Virus record (IMG/VR): IMGVR_UViG_3300045742_000023
Span: 1-58,311 of that record
Length of the DNA: 58,311 bases
From: a virus
Strand: one strand, 5' to 3'
Position 1 is the stretch's first letter; the number at the start of each line of letters is the position of its first letter. Below, piece after piece: positions 31,398-39,528 of the stretch. The notes under the pieces are model-generated. The model had not been told where the DNA came from. It searched no databases and saw only the letters and a program-made list of their open reading frames with translations. The translations under genes were made by a program, and so were the position numbers.

Positions 31398-32762
31398 ATG
31401 ACCACGAGACAGACTATAGGCAGGCACACTGGTACTACTGGTACTACTGTAGGCGGTCCTGTGTATTCCTCACCGCCAGATGCTCCTAGCTCGTTGACTG
31501 CGACAGCAGCATCAGACACTCAGATTAACCTCGCATGGACAGATAATTCTGACAATGAGACGGGGTTCCGTGTGGAGAGATCACTTAATGGCACGGACTC
31601 GTGGACAACCGTTACCACTACTGCTGCTGATGCTACCAGTTATAATAACACGGGGCTGACTGCTGAGACCACATATTACTATCGCGTGATTGCTGTTAAC
31701 GATGATGGTGAGTCTGATCCAAGTGCTACAGACTCTGCCACAACTCAGGCCGCACCGATCACGCAAGAGTGGATGGCCTCTCTTTATGAGGAGGGCGGGT
31801 ATCTACGCTACCGGCGCATAAACAATCTAACCGGAACTCCGTCCCATACGCAGCTACATAGCTCAATCCAGCCAAATGTCGGTTCAAGAGGAATCGCGTC
31901 AGACGGGACTTATGTGTTCTTGAGTGGAAGTGGCGGCGGCGTGATGCAGCAGAGATCGTGGAATGGAAGCGACTGGACGGTAGAGGCAAGTACGGCCTAC
32001 GGAGGCAATGCGTTCAATAGGGCGATTGCGGTTCCTAACGTGGCTGCAAGTCTTGTTTGTGCCGTCGGCGCACAGGCTCAGGGTCACGGCATGACGAGGC
32101 TTACATTCCAAGATGACGCGCCTTACTCGTTTGCCAAGACCACTTACGAAGCCGGGAATGACCCTTGGGAGTTCATTATGGACTTCCGGGTAGATGCCAC
32201 GGAAGGATACGGTGATACGTTAGTTACATACCCCTATAGTAACTCTGCCGATGTACGAAGTTTCTCATTCTCCGGCACCACAATGAACACGCACAACTCG
32301 GTGTCTGCGGCATCGCCCGTTGGGTTGATTGCGTGGGATAGGGATGATGGAAGGATAGTTGAATGTACCACTAACGGAACAGCAGTGCGAGTTCTTCAGC
32401 TGAACATGACCACTCGTAATCTGAGTGTCGTTGGAACTACGACGCTTCCAGTTGCCGCTAGGTCTATTGCTTTCTGCAAAGGGTTCTTGGTGGCTGCTGG
32501 GACAGACACATCTATTCGGACGTACACTCTGTCTGGAACTACTCTTGCACTTGTATCTTCAACATCTAATCCGATGGGGACATCGGCGTCCCTGATCGTC
32601 AGTCCTTATAGTGACTTAGTTTATGCGGGAGGCTCTAGCAGCAGTCGGATTTATCGCGTAACAGATGCCGGTGCGATCTCCAACGTAGCTTCGGGTCCAC
32701 CTATCGCCGCCAGCAACGATCAGTCGGTTGTGTTCCTATCTAGTGCGCTACCGACTCTTTAA
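31398..32762 (+). CDS. Fibronectin type III protein with propeller-like repeats
   Basis: A 454-residue protein. Residues about 28-115 form a fibronectin type III domain (APSSLTATAASDTQINLAW ... TTYYYRVIAVNDDGES). The rest has repeated units about 40-50 residues apart that look like beta-propeller blades. FN3 domains on phage virions bind weakly to surface carbohydrates. It shares its FN3 domain closely with the 365-residue protein at 33110. Likely a tail or capsid decoration protein. Confidence 0.72.
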   Translation: MTTRQTIGRHTGTTGTTVGGPVYSSPPDAPSSLTATAASDTQINLAWTDNSDNETGFRVERSLNGTDSWTTVTTTAADATSYNNTGLTAETTYYYRVIAVNDDGESDPSATDSATTQAAPITQEWMASLYEEGGYLRYRRINNLTGTPSHTQLHSSIQPNVGSRGIASDGTYVFLSGSGGGVMQQRSWNGSDWTVEASTAYGGNAFNRAIAVPNVAASLVCAVGAQAQGHGMTRLTFQDDAPYSFAKTTYEAGNDPWEFIMDFRVDATEGYGDTLVTYPYSNSADVRSFSFSGTTMNTHNSVSAASPVGLIAWDRDDGRIVECTTNGTAVRVLQLNMTTRNLSVVGTTTLPVAARSIAFCKGFLVAAGTDTSIRTYTLSGTTLALVSSTSNPMGTSASLIVSPYSDLVYAGGSSSSRIYRVTDAGAISNVASGPPIAASNDQSVVFLSSALPTL

Positions 32763-32787
32763 TCTAGTTAATTAATAGGACAATTTA

Positions 32788-33105
32788 ATGGCACAACGAC
32801 TTTTAGCTTCTATGAGTACTGCCGAGATTACTGATGGTAATCAGGTAGCCTTTACTCTTAAACCTGCTATGTTTACAGCAGGTAATGGTGTAGTGGTATC
32901 CGCCGAAGGACTTGCTAGTTCCGAGACCCTAAGTTTCTGGAAATGGGTAGGCAGTTCGTGGGTACCTGTTACTGATGCATCAGATGCTCAAGTAGTATAT
33001 ACTGATACAGCTCCTTCGGATGTATTTAACGCTGGTGGTGAGTTTGGTATTACCAAGACGGCTACTGCTGGAGCAGTATCCCTGTACGCTGACGACCCTC
33101 GATAA
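32788..33105 (+). CDS. Small beta-rich surface protein
   Basis: A 105-residue protein with alternating strands, rich in Thr, Ser, Val and Gly, no membrane segment and no cysteines. It sits between two FN3 proteins, which suggests a virion decoration or tail-fibre subunit. Unrecognised family. Confidence 0.6.
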   Translation: MAQRLLASMSTAEITDGNQVAFTLKPAMFTAGNGVVVSAEGLASSETLSFWKWVGSSWVPVTDASDAQVVYTDTAPSDVFNAGGEFGITKTATAGAVSLYADDPR

Positions 33106-33109
33106 GTAG

Positions 33110-34207
33110 ATGACTATAGGTATAACTACGGGTCGTAGTAAGCTGGGTATACCTCCGGCTGATCCTGTTACAGATTTAGTAGCAACTGCTAATGGAACGG
33201 ACAGCATTGATCTAAGTTGGACAGACGTAACCAACTATGAGACAGGTTTTAGGATAGAGCGTTCTCTAAACGGGACTAGTGGCTGGACTGAGATTACTAC
33301 TACAGCAGCAAACGCAGTATCCTATAGTGATACTGGCTTAGACCCAGAGACAACGTATTACTACAGGATTATAACGGAGGATACTTACGTCGGCAGAGAA
33401 TCTCCTCCGAGTAGTGTAGCCTACGATACTACAGAAGCTGCACCAGAGTCTGCTTTTGAAGACGCTGTTATGGCGCTGAGTCCTGTAGCCGCGTATCTAT
33501 TTAGAGATACGGACTTCTCTACACAGGTAGCTGACTCTAGCGGTAATGGCTACCATCTATCGAAGATATACGCAGAAGCTAGTAGAGGGGCTTCTCTAAG
33601 ACCGGGCCATCATCCCGGAGCTATATCCATAACCAACCCAACCAACTTTACCACAGATGGTACTTTATACAGAGCTGCTGTAGGAGGACTAGACACTCTT
33701 ATAGGAGGAGCTACTTCTATATCCATCGTAGTTGGGTTACAGCTTACCTCTGGTACTTTTACCGGAAAACGAGGCATCTTCGTATCAGGTACGGATAATA
33801 CTCTTGATACGGGCACAAATCAGATGGTGTCTATTATAGATGATACGGGTGGTACTTATATATGGTTCAAAGAAAGGCATCCCGGTGGTATAGGGTATGC
33901 TGCTGATACTAGTCCTGTTTATGGGGAGCCTGTAGTATATACGTCAAGATTCCATTATAGTAGCAGTCCCGGTAGACTACTGGATAGAGGTAGGTCGGGT
34001 AGCGATGTAGAGTGTGATTACTCAGCGTCACCTCAAGGTGGGGGCAATATAGAAGACGTAGATAGAACTACCTTTATAGGAGGTAGAAGTAGCGTAGGTA
34101 CTAGTAGCTATAGACCATATCTAATGGATCACTTATCCGTGTTTATACCTGCCCTATCCAACGCACAGCTGGATTCTTTGAGAGCAGCCTACCGTGCGGA
34201 AATCTAA
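33110..34207 (+). CDS. FN3 plus LamG-like tail protein
   Basis: A 365-residue protein. Residues about 18-105 form an FN3 domain nearly parallel to that of the 31398 gene (SIDLSWTDVTNYETGFRIE ... TTYYYRI). Residues about 120-365 resemble a LamG/concanavalin-like jelly roll (AAYLFRDTDF, DSSGNGYHLS, SIVVGLQL). Such modules bind host glycans. It follows the small surface protein by 4 bases. Confidence 0.72.
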   Translation: MTIGITTGRSKLGIPPADPVTDLVATANGTDSIDLSWTDVTNYETGFRIERSLNGTSGWTEITTTAANAVSYSDTGLDPETTYYYRIITEDTYVGRESPPSSVAYDTTEAAPESAFEDAVMALSPVAAYLFRDTDFSTQVADSSGNGYHLSKIYAEASRGASLRPGHHPGAISITNPTNFTTDGTLYRAAVGGLDTLIGGATSISIVVGLQLTSGTFTGKRGIFVSGTDNTLDTGTNQMVSIIDDTGGTYIWFKERHPGGIGYAADTSPVYGEPVVYTSRFHYSSSPGRLLDRGRSGSDVECDYSASPQGGGNIEDVDRTTFIGGRSSVGTSSYRPYLMDHLSVFIPALSNAQLDSLRAAYRAEI

Positions 34208-34541
34208 GTACATGTTACTATCTATAGCATTATCCACGCTAGTCTCAATAAGCGCCTGCGGTATAGATACGCCACTACCAACTAGATGTAGGGATGTAGG
34301 TGTACATGTAGTAGACGGGGATGTAATTAGCGGTACTATTCTTCAAGAGAATGTAGTAGAAGATACCCCGGCTGGACGTGCTCTAGTGGCACAAGAATGC
34401 TGGCCTTTAAAAAATAAGATTGGGTGCTCTATTCCAGTAGGGTACTCCTCGTACGTTATATGGTACATAGATCATCCCGCAGTAAGGGATCACGAAAGGT
34501 GCCATGCGTTATATGAACAACCAAGGCACATAAAGAAATGA
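34194..34541 (+). CDS. Lipoprotein with HExxH motif
   Basis: A 115-residue protein. GTG 34194 is preferred to ATG 34212 because it gives a basic n-region (RKSK) before the hydrophobic stretch, and the lipobox SISACG ends near residue 22. Near the C-terminus is DHERCHALYE (about 98-107), an HExxH zinc-hydrolase-like motif. The mature part has several cysteines. Possibly a periplasmic or outer-membrane metallohydrolase used in lysis or exclusion. The protease idea rests on one short motif. Confidence 0.6.
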   Translation: MRKSKYMLLSIALSTLVSISACGIDTPLPTRCRDVGVHVVDGDVISGTILQENVVEDTPAGRALVAQECWPLKNKIGCSIPVGYSSYVIWYIDHPAVRDHERCHALYEQPRHIKK

Positions 34542-34795
34542 CAACACGCGTAGGACAAGTAGTGTGGCAGGACGCGCACGTAAGCCAAGGCACATGGAAT
34601 GATATGCCAGTTGCTTGGCCTGTTGTAACTGTTATAAGTGTTGGTCATATAAAAGAATTTGAGGAAGGTTATATAGTGACTCACTCAGTAGGTGAGAGTG
34701 AGCACGAACAAGTAGGTCAATATATTTGTATACCAAAGGGATGTGTGATATCAGTAGAGTACTACAAGTCCCTGCCGAAGGTGAAGGGGGCATAA
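34538..34795 (+). CDS. Small hypothetical protein
   Basis: An 85-residue soluble beta-rich protein that overlaps the lipoprotein stop by 4 bases. No motif is recognised. It lies in the second lysis/envelope cluster (34194-35523). Confidence 0.6.
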   Translation: MTTRVGQVVWQDAHVSQGTWNDMPVAWPVVTVISVGHIKEFEEGYIVTHSVGESEHEQVGQYICIPKGCVISVEYYKSLPKVKGA

Positions 34796-34797
34796 TA

Positions 34798-35055
34798 ATG
34801 ACACCTGAGGAGAGACTCTTGACTGTGATTCTAGAAGAAATAACAAGCGTAAAAGAATCCCAACGACAGAATAGATTAGAGAGAGTGGAGTTCCAGAAAG
34901 AGGTTCAAGCAGAATTTAAAGCCCTTAGAATGGAACTGCATAGACAAGATAAGATTCTGGATATACTGCAAACCAAAGTTAGTGTTATTGCAGTCATAGC
35001 AGGTATAGCTGCTGCTGGAATATTCCAGCTGATTAGCGGGTTTTTTGGTAGATAA
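34798..35055 (+). CDS. XhlA-like coiled-coil membrane protein (holin-associated)
   Basis: An 85-residue protein from ATG 34798, preferred to an upstream start because AAGGGGG precedes it. Residues 1-55 are a charged coiled coil (ILEEITSVKESQRQNRLE), and the end is a membrane span (VIAVIAGIAAAGIFQLI). This is the layout of XhlA-type proteins that work with holins. It directly precedes the spanin pair. Confidence 0.68.
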   Translation: MTPEERLLTVILEEITSVKESQRQNRLERVEFQKEVQAEFKALRMELHRQDKILDILQTKVSVIAVIAGIAAAGIFQLISGFFGR

Positions 35056-35387
35056 TGAAGCACGGATGGTTCACCAAGTTCCTTGTTTCTAAGATATCGG
35101 GCTGGATAGCAGTACTTGCATTAGGAACACTAGTAGCTACTAGCATTAGTATAAGCTCGTTTCTAGTTCATTACGGGAACCTCAAAGAAGACGCTGCGTT
35201 TTGTGCAGGCCAGAAAGCTACTGTAACAAATTCGAAGTCAGCTATAGGTAGAGTGCAGAGACAGAATGAACGTGACAAAGACGAAACTATTGAGGACATA
35301 CAATCTCATGAAGACCCTAAAGGTTGTCTTGACGAGCGTGCTCCTGATAGTGTTGTTGAGTTCCATAAACGGATGCGCAACGAATAA
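35055..35387 (+). CDS. Inner-membrane spanin (Rz-like)
   Basis: A 110-residue protein. An N-terminal span (GWIAVLALGTLVATSISISS, about 16-35) is followed by a periplasmic helical part with many charged residues (NERDKDETIEDIQS). It has the size and topology of an i-spanin, and the o-spanin gene starts within it in another frame. Together they fuse inner and outer membranes at the last step of Gram-negative lysis. Its ATG overlaps the previous stop (TAATG). Confidence 0.8.
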   Translation: MKHGWFTKFLVSKISGWIAVLALGTLVATSISISSFLVHYGNLKEDAAFCAGQKATVTNSKSAIGRVQRQNERDKDETIEDIQSHEDPKGCLDERAPDSVVEFHKRMRNE

Positions 35388-35523
35388 GTTTATTCCGTGT
35401 GAGACTCCTGAGTTACGGGGAGATACTTACCAAGATATTATTATACTGTCTCTAGAGCAGGCAGTAGCTTTAGACGAATGTAATTTAGTTAATGGTACAT
35501 ACGACTATGTACCTAATGAATAA
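35308..35523 (+). CDS. Outer-membrane spanin lipoprotein (Rz1-like)
   Basis: A 71-residue protein from ATG 35308 (MKTLKVV), chosen because it gives a proper signal peptide; an earlier ATG at 35266 adds 14 residues. A hydrophobic stretch ends in a lipobox-like SSINGC near residue 23. It overlaps the i-spanin by 80 bases in another frame, as Rz/Rz1 pairs usually do. Confidence 0.75.
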   Translation: MKTLKVVLTSVLLIVLLSSINGCATNKFIPCETPELRGDTYQDIIILSLEQAVALDECNLVNGTYDYVPNE

Positions 35524-35534
35524 GGAAGTAATGT

Positions 35535-36017
35535 ATGGCAGCTGGTGATACATTTATGTTTGTAGCCTTTGTGGAGAAGGCGCTTGACCTACAGGGTACG
35601 GACTTTGGGGCCACACCTAATACTATTAAGTGTGCTCTAATTAAAAGTCTTGCTAACGGAGGATTCGATCCCTCTGTCAGCACGCCTTACCCCACATGGG
35701 GAGCATCTGGAACTACCAATCTATCGAGTTCTGAGGTATCTGCTGGTGGTAACTATACAGCAGGAGGCAACGCATGTGCGTCCCCCACTAGTACGGTGGT
35801 AGGAGATGTACTGGAGCTAGACTGGAGCAATCCCGCAACGTGGGCGCAGGACGCATCAAATCCTACTAATGCTAGATGGGCTATATTCTATGACGATACA
35901 AGCGGTACTAAAGACTGCCTTGGGTACATGGATTTAGGGGCAGATATAAATATGACATCAGGACAACTACAAGTTAGTATGGGCACGCCTGCATTCACTA
36001 TAGACTGCTCACCATAA
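35535..36017 (+). CDS. Beta-rich structural protein
   Basis: A 160-residue Gly/Ser/Thr/Ala-rich protein with strands such as TFMFVAFVEKALDL and RWAIFYDD. It has no signal and no membrane span. Similar short proteins occur beside tail and head genes of podoviruses. Role likely in the virion; family not recognised. Confidence 0.6.
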   Translation: MAAGDTFMFVAFVEKALDLQGTDFGATPNTIKCALIKSLANGGFDPSVSTPYPTWGASGTTNLSSSEVSAGGNYTAGGNACASPTSTVVGDVLELDWSNPATWAQDASNPTNARWAIFYDDTSGTKDCLGYMDLGADINMTSGQLQVSMGTPAFTIDCSP

Positions 36018-36036
36018 CACAATAGGAGTATAACTA

Positions 36037-36999
36037 ATGGCGGTTGATACAACACCTATTGATGTAGGTACAGTAGCTGGGGACGGAACAGGCGATCCAG
36101 CACGAGTTGGTGGTATTACCATCAACGATAACATAGCTAACCTAGATTCTGCTGTAGAGCTAATTCAAAGTGGTGGATGGACTCAGCAAAACACTAGCAC
36201 TAACATCTTCAAGGGAGTAAGCTATATTGCCGATTCTCATGCAGGTATTACTTATACATTACCTGCTGTAGACGGATCGTATTACGCAGATTCTGTAAAT
36301 GATATCCTAGTAATCAATACGGATACCAATAGTAGTATTGATATAGACCCTGATGGCACAGAGGAGATGTACGTCAACGGAGCTAGTTTAGGAGCTGGAG
36401 TAGCTTATTCCCTTGCCCCCGGATTTGGTTGTATTTTGCTAGAGAATCTAGCGGGTACAGGGTGGCACGTACTTCCACTTCAGATGCTTGGGGCCAGTCT
36501 TGAGAACAATGAAGACATCGGCGATGCCACTCCAACAGCTGGTAATGTCTTAGTAGCTGATGGTACCGATTGGGATAGCTCTTCTAAAGAAGACGCTGAT
36601 ATCGTAGAAAGATCAGTACCTGCTCTGGAGAGTACTCCGTATGTAATTCATGAGAGCCTAGGTGCCAGAGCCTCAGGAACAGAAACTATTGACTGTGCTA
36701 CCCAGCCCAGTACTTACCTACGAATTACTGGTAACAATGTAACTATACACCTAGACACTCCCGCGCTTAGTTTGCCTGTAAGAGGCTTGAGCGAGGTAAT
36801 GTTGTCTGGATACGTTATGGTAAAAACATCAGGTAACTACAGTGGATTAACTGTAACTACAGATGCAGGATCGAAGTTAGGTACATTCCCTAAAGGCACA
36901 GCACCTTCAACTACTAACGAGTGGGCCATCTTAGCGTGGCGCTGGTTTGATGACGGTACTGATGACTTCATGTGGGCTGAGTGGGTTAACGATCAATAA
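36037..36999 (+). CDS. Hypothetical tail/surface protein
   Basis: A 320-residue beta-rich protein with an N-terminal motif DGTGDPARVGGITINDNI (about 14-31) that resembles the head-binding starts of phage fibres. Later parts show repeated strand-turn segments without a catalytic site. It overlaps the next gene by one base (TAATG). Confidence 0.62.
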   Translation: MAVDTTPIDVGTVAGDGTGDPARVGGITINDNIANLDSAVELIQSGGWTQQNTSTNIFKGVSYIADSHAGITYTLPAVDGSYYADSVNDILVINTDTNSSIDIDPDGTEEMYVNGASLGAGVAYSLAPGFGCILLENLAGTGWHVLPLQMLGASLENNEDIGDATPTAGNVLVADGTDWDSSSKEDADIVERSVPALESTPYVIHESLGARASGTETIDCATQPSTYLRITGNNVTIHLDTPALSLPVRGLSEVMLSGYVMVKTSGNYSGLTVTTDAGSKLGTFPKGTAPSTTNEWAILAWRWFDDGTDDFMWAEWVNDQ

Positions 37000-37541
37000 T
37001 GGCTGCATCAGTTAGCACTGCTTACAGAGTACCGGGAACTGTTGCTCAATCGGCAGCAGGCTCCTCTTACTCTTGGACTGATCTTACCAAGATACTTAAT
37101 ACTACAGTATCCTCTGGGGGAGCGTACTGCACGTTTCCCGGAGCAGCCACGCCAGAGAAATCCTATATCATAGAGATATCTGACCTAGGCCACGATGCTG
37201 ATATTCCTTCTGACGCTGTTATCGAGCAGTTTAATATACTGTTTAGATCGAGTGGGCATGGTACGTTGTACCTTAACTTAACCTCAGATGCTGATCTGGA
37301 TAGCAGCGGTACCACCCTGTCGTTTACATGGGGGCAGAAGGGAGCTTCTATAACACCAGCCCAATCAGGAGTCACTAATACTCAAGCTAGGGATATTGCT
37401 AAAGATGTAGGCTCAACTAAACTTACTATGTTGCTCACTGGACAGATAGCAGACTCTCCAGAGATAATGCAGCTACAGACAAGAGTTACCTACAGATTAC
37501 CCGGCAATCCCTACACAGTATGTATAGGCGCATTTGCATAA
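36999..37541 (+). CDS. Hypothetical structural protein
   Basis: A 180-residue beta-rich protein with a Trp/Tyr-rich start and segments such as AVIEQFNILFRSSGHG. It is coupled to the previous gene and lies directly before the small terminase. A minor head or tail protein is likely by position only. Confidence 0.6.
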   Translation: MAASVSTAYRVPGTVAQSAAGSSYSWTDLTKILNTTVSSGGAYCTFPGAATPEKSYIIEISDLGHDADIPSDAVIEQFNILFRSSGHGTLYLNLTSDADLDSSGTTLSFTWGQKGASITPAQSGVTNTQARDIAKDVGSTKLTMLLTGQIADSPEIMQLQTRVTYRLPGNPYTVCIGAFA

Positions 37542-37544
37542 CAT

Positions 37545-37967
37545 ATGAAATCAGAAACTATTATAGCGGAGCTTGACCTACGACCTACTTGCTGGCGCAA
37601 GGAAACTCTTATGCTGTACGGAGAGGGGGCATCAGACAGGGAGGTTATGCAGGAACTAGACCTGACACCTTCTCGGTGGAAGGTTTTGATGGATGACATT
37701 AACTGTGACTTCCCTGAGTTAGTGGAGTTAGGTAGAGCTAGGAGTCAGGCATGGTGGGAGCGTCAGGGACGAGTACACCTACAGAACAATAAGTTTAACG
37801 CCTCCCTATGGACGATTCAAATGAAGAATCGTTTCGGGTGGTCAGAGAAATCGGAGCAGTCTCTCACGAACGTCGAGTTCCGTAACATGGACGACGCTTC
37901 CCTTGATGAGCAGATAGCAGCATTGGATAAGGCACTGCGTACGAAGAGACTACACTCCGTCAATTAA
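37545..37967 (+). CDS. Small terminase subunit
   Basis: A 140-residue helical protein with an N-terminal helix-turn-helix (SDREVMQELDLTPSRWKVLM, about 30-49) and a charged helical oligomerisation part (ARSQAWWERQGRVHLQNNKF, about 65-84). It would recognise the packaging site and load the large terminase. It sits next to the terminase genes, which supports the assignment strongly. Confidence 0.85.
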   Translation: MKSETIIAELDLRPTCWRKETLMLYGEGASDREVMQELDLTPSRWKVLMDDINCDFPELVELGRARSQAWWERQGRVHLQNNKFNASLWTIQMKNRFGWSEKSEQSLTNVEFRNMDDASLDEQIAALDKALRTKRLHSVN

Positions 37968-37968
37968 T

Positions 37969-38030
37969 GGGACTCCGTAGGGCCTGCCAGTCTTTGTGCT
38001 GGTACCTCCTTCCGGGCCTTGCGGACTCCC
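37969..38030 (+). other. Folded 62-base element between terminase genes
   Basis: A long imperfect hairpin. The outer stem pairs 37969-37977 with 38022-38030 (8 of 9), the middle stem pairs about 37979-37986 with 38013-38020 (with wobbles), and the tip pairs CCAG 37987-37990 with CTGG 37999-38002. There is no T-run, so not a terminator. It could be an RNA processing or stability element, or part of the packaging site. Confidence 0.5.
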
Positions 38031-38051
38031 ACCCATATGTAAGAAGGACTT

Positions 38052-38792
38052 ATGGCAAGCGTTAGTGACTATGACAATAAGCTAGCTTTGAAAGCAGCTT
38101 TAGAAGAGAAGATACGTCGGGAGGCGGAAGGAGGACATCTAAGGAAGTTCTTTCCCTTAGAGGGGCCTTTCAAGTACTCTAACTACCCTAAGCATATGAA
38201 GTTCTTTGGGCTAGGATCAGAGCACAGAGAACGTCTCTTGATGGCTGCTAACCGTGTAGGTAAGTCCGTAGCCGGTGGATTTGAACTAGCCTGCCATCTG
38301 ACTGGACAGTACCCTGTTTGGTGGGATGAGGTAGGTGGACGAAGGTTCAATCATCCCGTAGATGCGTGGGCTGCTGGTGATACCGGACAGACTACACGAG
38401 ATATCATACAGGATATTCTGCTAGGCTACCCGTCAGGTAGCTTGGGAACAGGGCTGATATCAGGTGATCTGATTATCAATCCTCGTAAACGCCCCGGTAT
38501 ACCCGATGCGTTTGATACAGTTAAGATCAAGCATAGCTCCGGTGGAGAGAGTATTCTAGGATTCAAGTCGTACGATCAGGGACGGCGCTCTTTCCAAGGT
38601 ACTGGTAAACACGTAATCTGGCTTGACGAGGAATGTCCAGCAGATGTTTACAACGAGTGCTTGATGCGTACTATGACCACTGGAGGTATGCAGTATGTTA
38701 CCTTCACCCCGCTTACAGGCATGACTCAATTCATCCAAGACTTCTTGAAGGGTGCTTATAGAGCAGCAATGGATGACGGGATGGTGATCTAA
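38052..38792 (+). CDS. Large terminase, ATPase half
   Basis: A 246-residue protein. Walker A AANRVGKS (65-72), Walker B VIWLDEE (about 189-195) and the coupling motif TFTPLTGMTQF (about 216-226) mark the packaging motor ATPase. The usual C-terminal nuclease is absent and is encoded by the next ORF. The stop TAA overlaps the next ATG (TAATG), and GGTGAT lies just before that ATG. Either a true two-subunit terminase or a frameshift at the domain boundary. Confidence 0.88.
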   Translation: MASVSDYDNKLALKAALEEKIRREAEGGHLRKFFPLEGPFKYSNYPKHMKFFGLGSEHRERLLMAANRVGKSVAGGFELACHLTGQYPVWWDEVGGRRFNHPVDAWAAGDTGQTTRDIIQDILLGYPSGSLGTGLISGDLIINPRKRPGIPDAFDTVKIKHSSGGESILGFKSYDQGRRSFQGTGKHVIWLDEECPADVYNECLMRTMTTGGMQYVTFTPLTGMTQFIQDFLKGAYRAAMDDGMVI

Positions 38793-39517
38793 TGAGTAAA
38801 GCAGTAGTCATGGCTGGTTGGGATGACGTACCTCACCTGACAGAAGATTCTAAGAAAGAGTTATTAGCTAGTACACCTGACTATCTTAAGGATAGTAGGT
38901 CAAAAGGAGTTCCAAGCCTAGGATCAGGTGCAGTATACCCAATACCCGAAGAGGATATTAAGTATACGCTAACAGAAATACCTGCTTACTTCCGTCGCTC
39001 GTACGGCATGGATGTTGGTTGGAACGCCACGGCAGTTGTGTTCGGTGCGTACGATGCCGACAATGATATAGCGTATATTTACGATGCCTATAAAAGAGGA
39101 AAAGCGGAGCCAGCAGTACATTCAGCTGCTATTAGAGCTAGGTACCCTCAAGGGTTTGTACTACCGGGTGCCATCGACCCAGCCTCAAAAGGAAGAGGCC
39201 AAAGAGACGGATCACAGCTCCTCCAATTATACCGAAGAGAAGGCCTTAGGTTAATTGAAGCAGAGAACGCTAGGGAAGCTGGTATCCACGAGGTACTAAG
39301 CAGGCTGTCAACAGGACGGATGAAGATAGCCCGTCACCTAGAAGATTTGTTTGACGAATACAGATTATATAGACGTAACGATAAGGGACGTATAGTAGAC
39401 GATCAGAACGATCACTTACTTGATGCTCTTAGATACTACGCAATGACGGGTATAAAGATAGCTAAGCCTGTCCACATAAGAAAGATTAAGGGCGGTACAG
39501 GCCGCCACTACTTCTAA
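38792..39517 (+). CDS. Large terminase, nuclease half
   Basis: A 241-residue protein. It begins with the linker found in continuous terminases (MAGWDDVPHLT) and carries the RNase H-like nuclease residues: GMDVGWN (72-78, Asp), GAIDPASKG (about 130-138, Asp) and DQNDHLLDALRY (about 211-222). It cuts the concatemer during headful packaging. Residue order matches the C-terminal half of phage large terminases, and the two halves together would be about 487 residues, a normal total. Confidence 0.88.
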   Translation: MSKAVVMAGWDDVPHLTEDSKKELLASTPDYLKDSRSKGVPSLGSGAVYPIPEEDIKYTLTEIPAYFRRSYGMDVGWNATAVVFGAYDADNDIAYIYDAYKRGKAEPAVHSAAIRARYPQGFVLPGAIDPASKGRGQRDGSQLLQLYRREGLRLIEAENAREAGIHEVLSRLSTGRMKIARHLEDLFDEYRLYRRNDKGRIVDDQNDHLLDALRYYAMTGIKIAKPVHIRKIKGGTGRHYF

Positions 39518-39528
39518 GGAATCAAAAC

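Noticed and set aside
38770-38795. Programmed ribosomal frameshift joining the terminase halves
   Set aside because: The needed -1 frame is open for only five codons before the ATG and contains no slippery heptamer.
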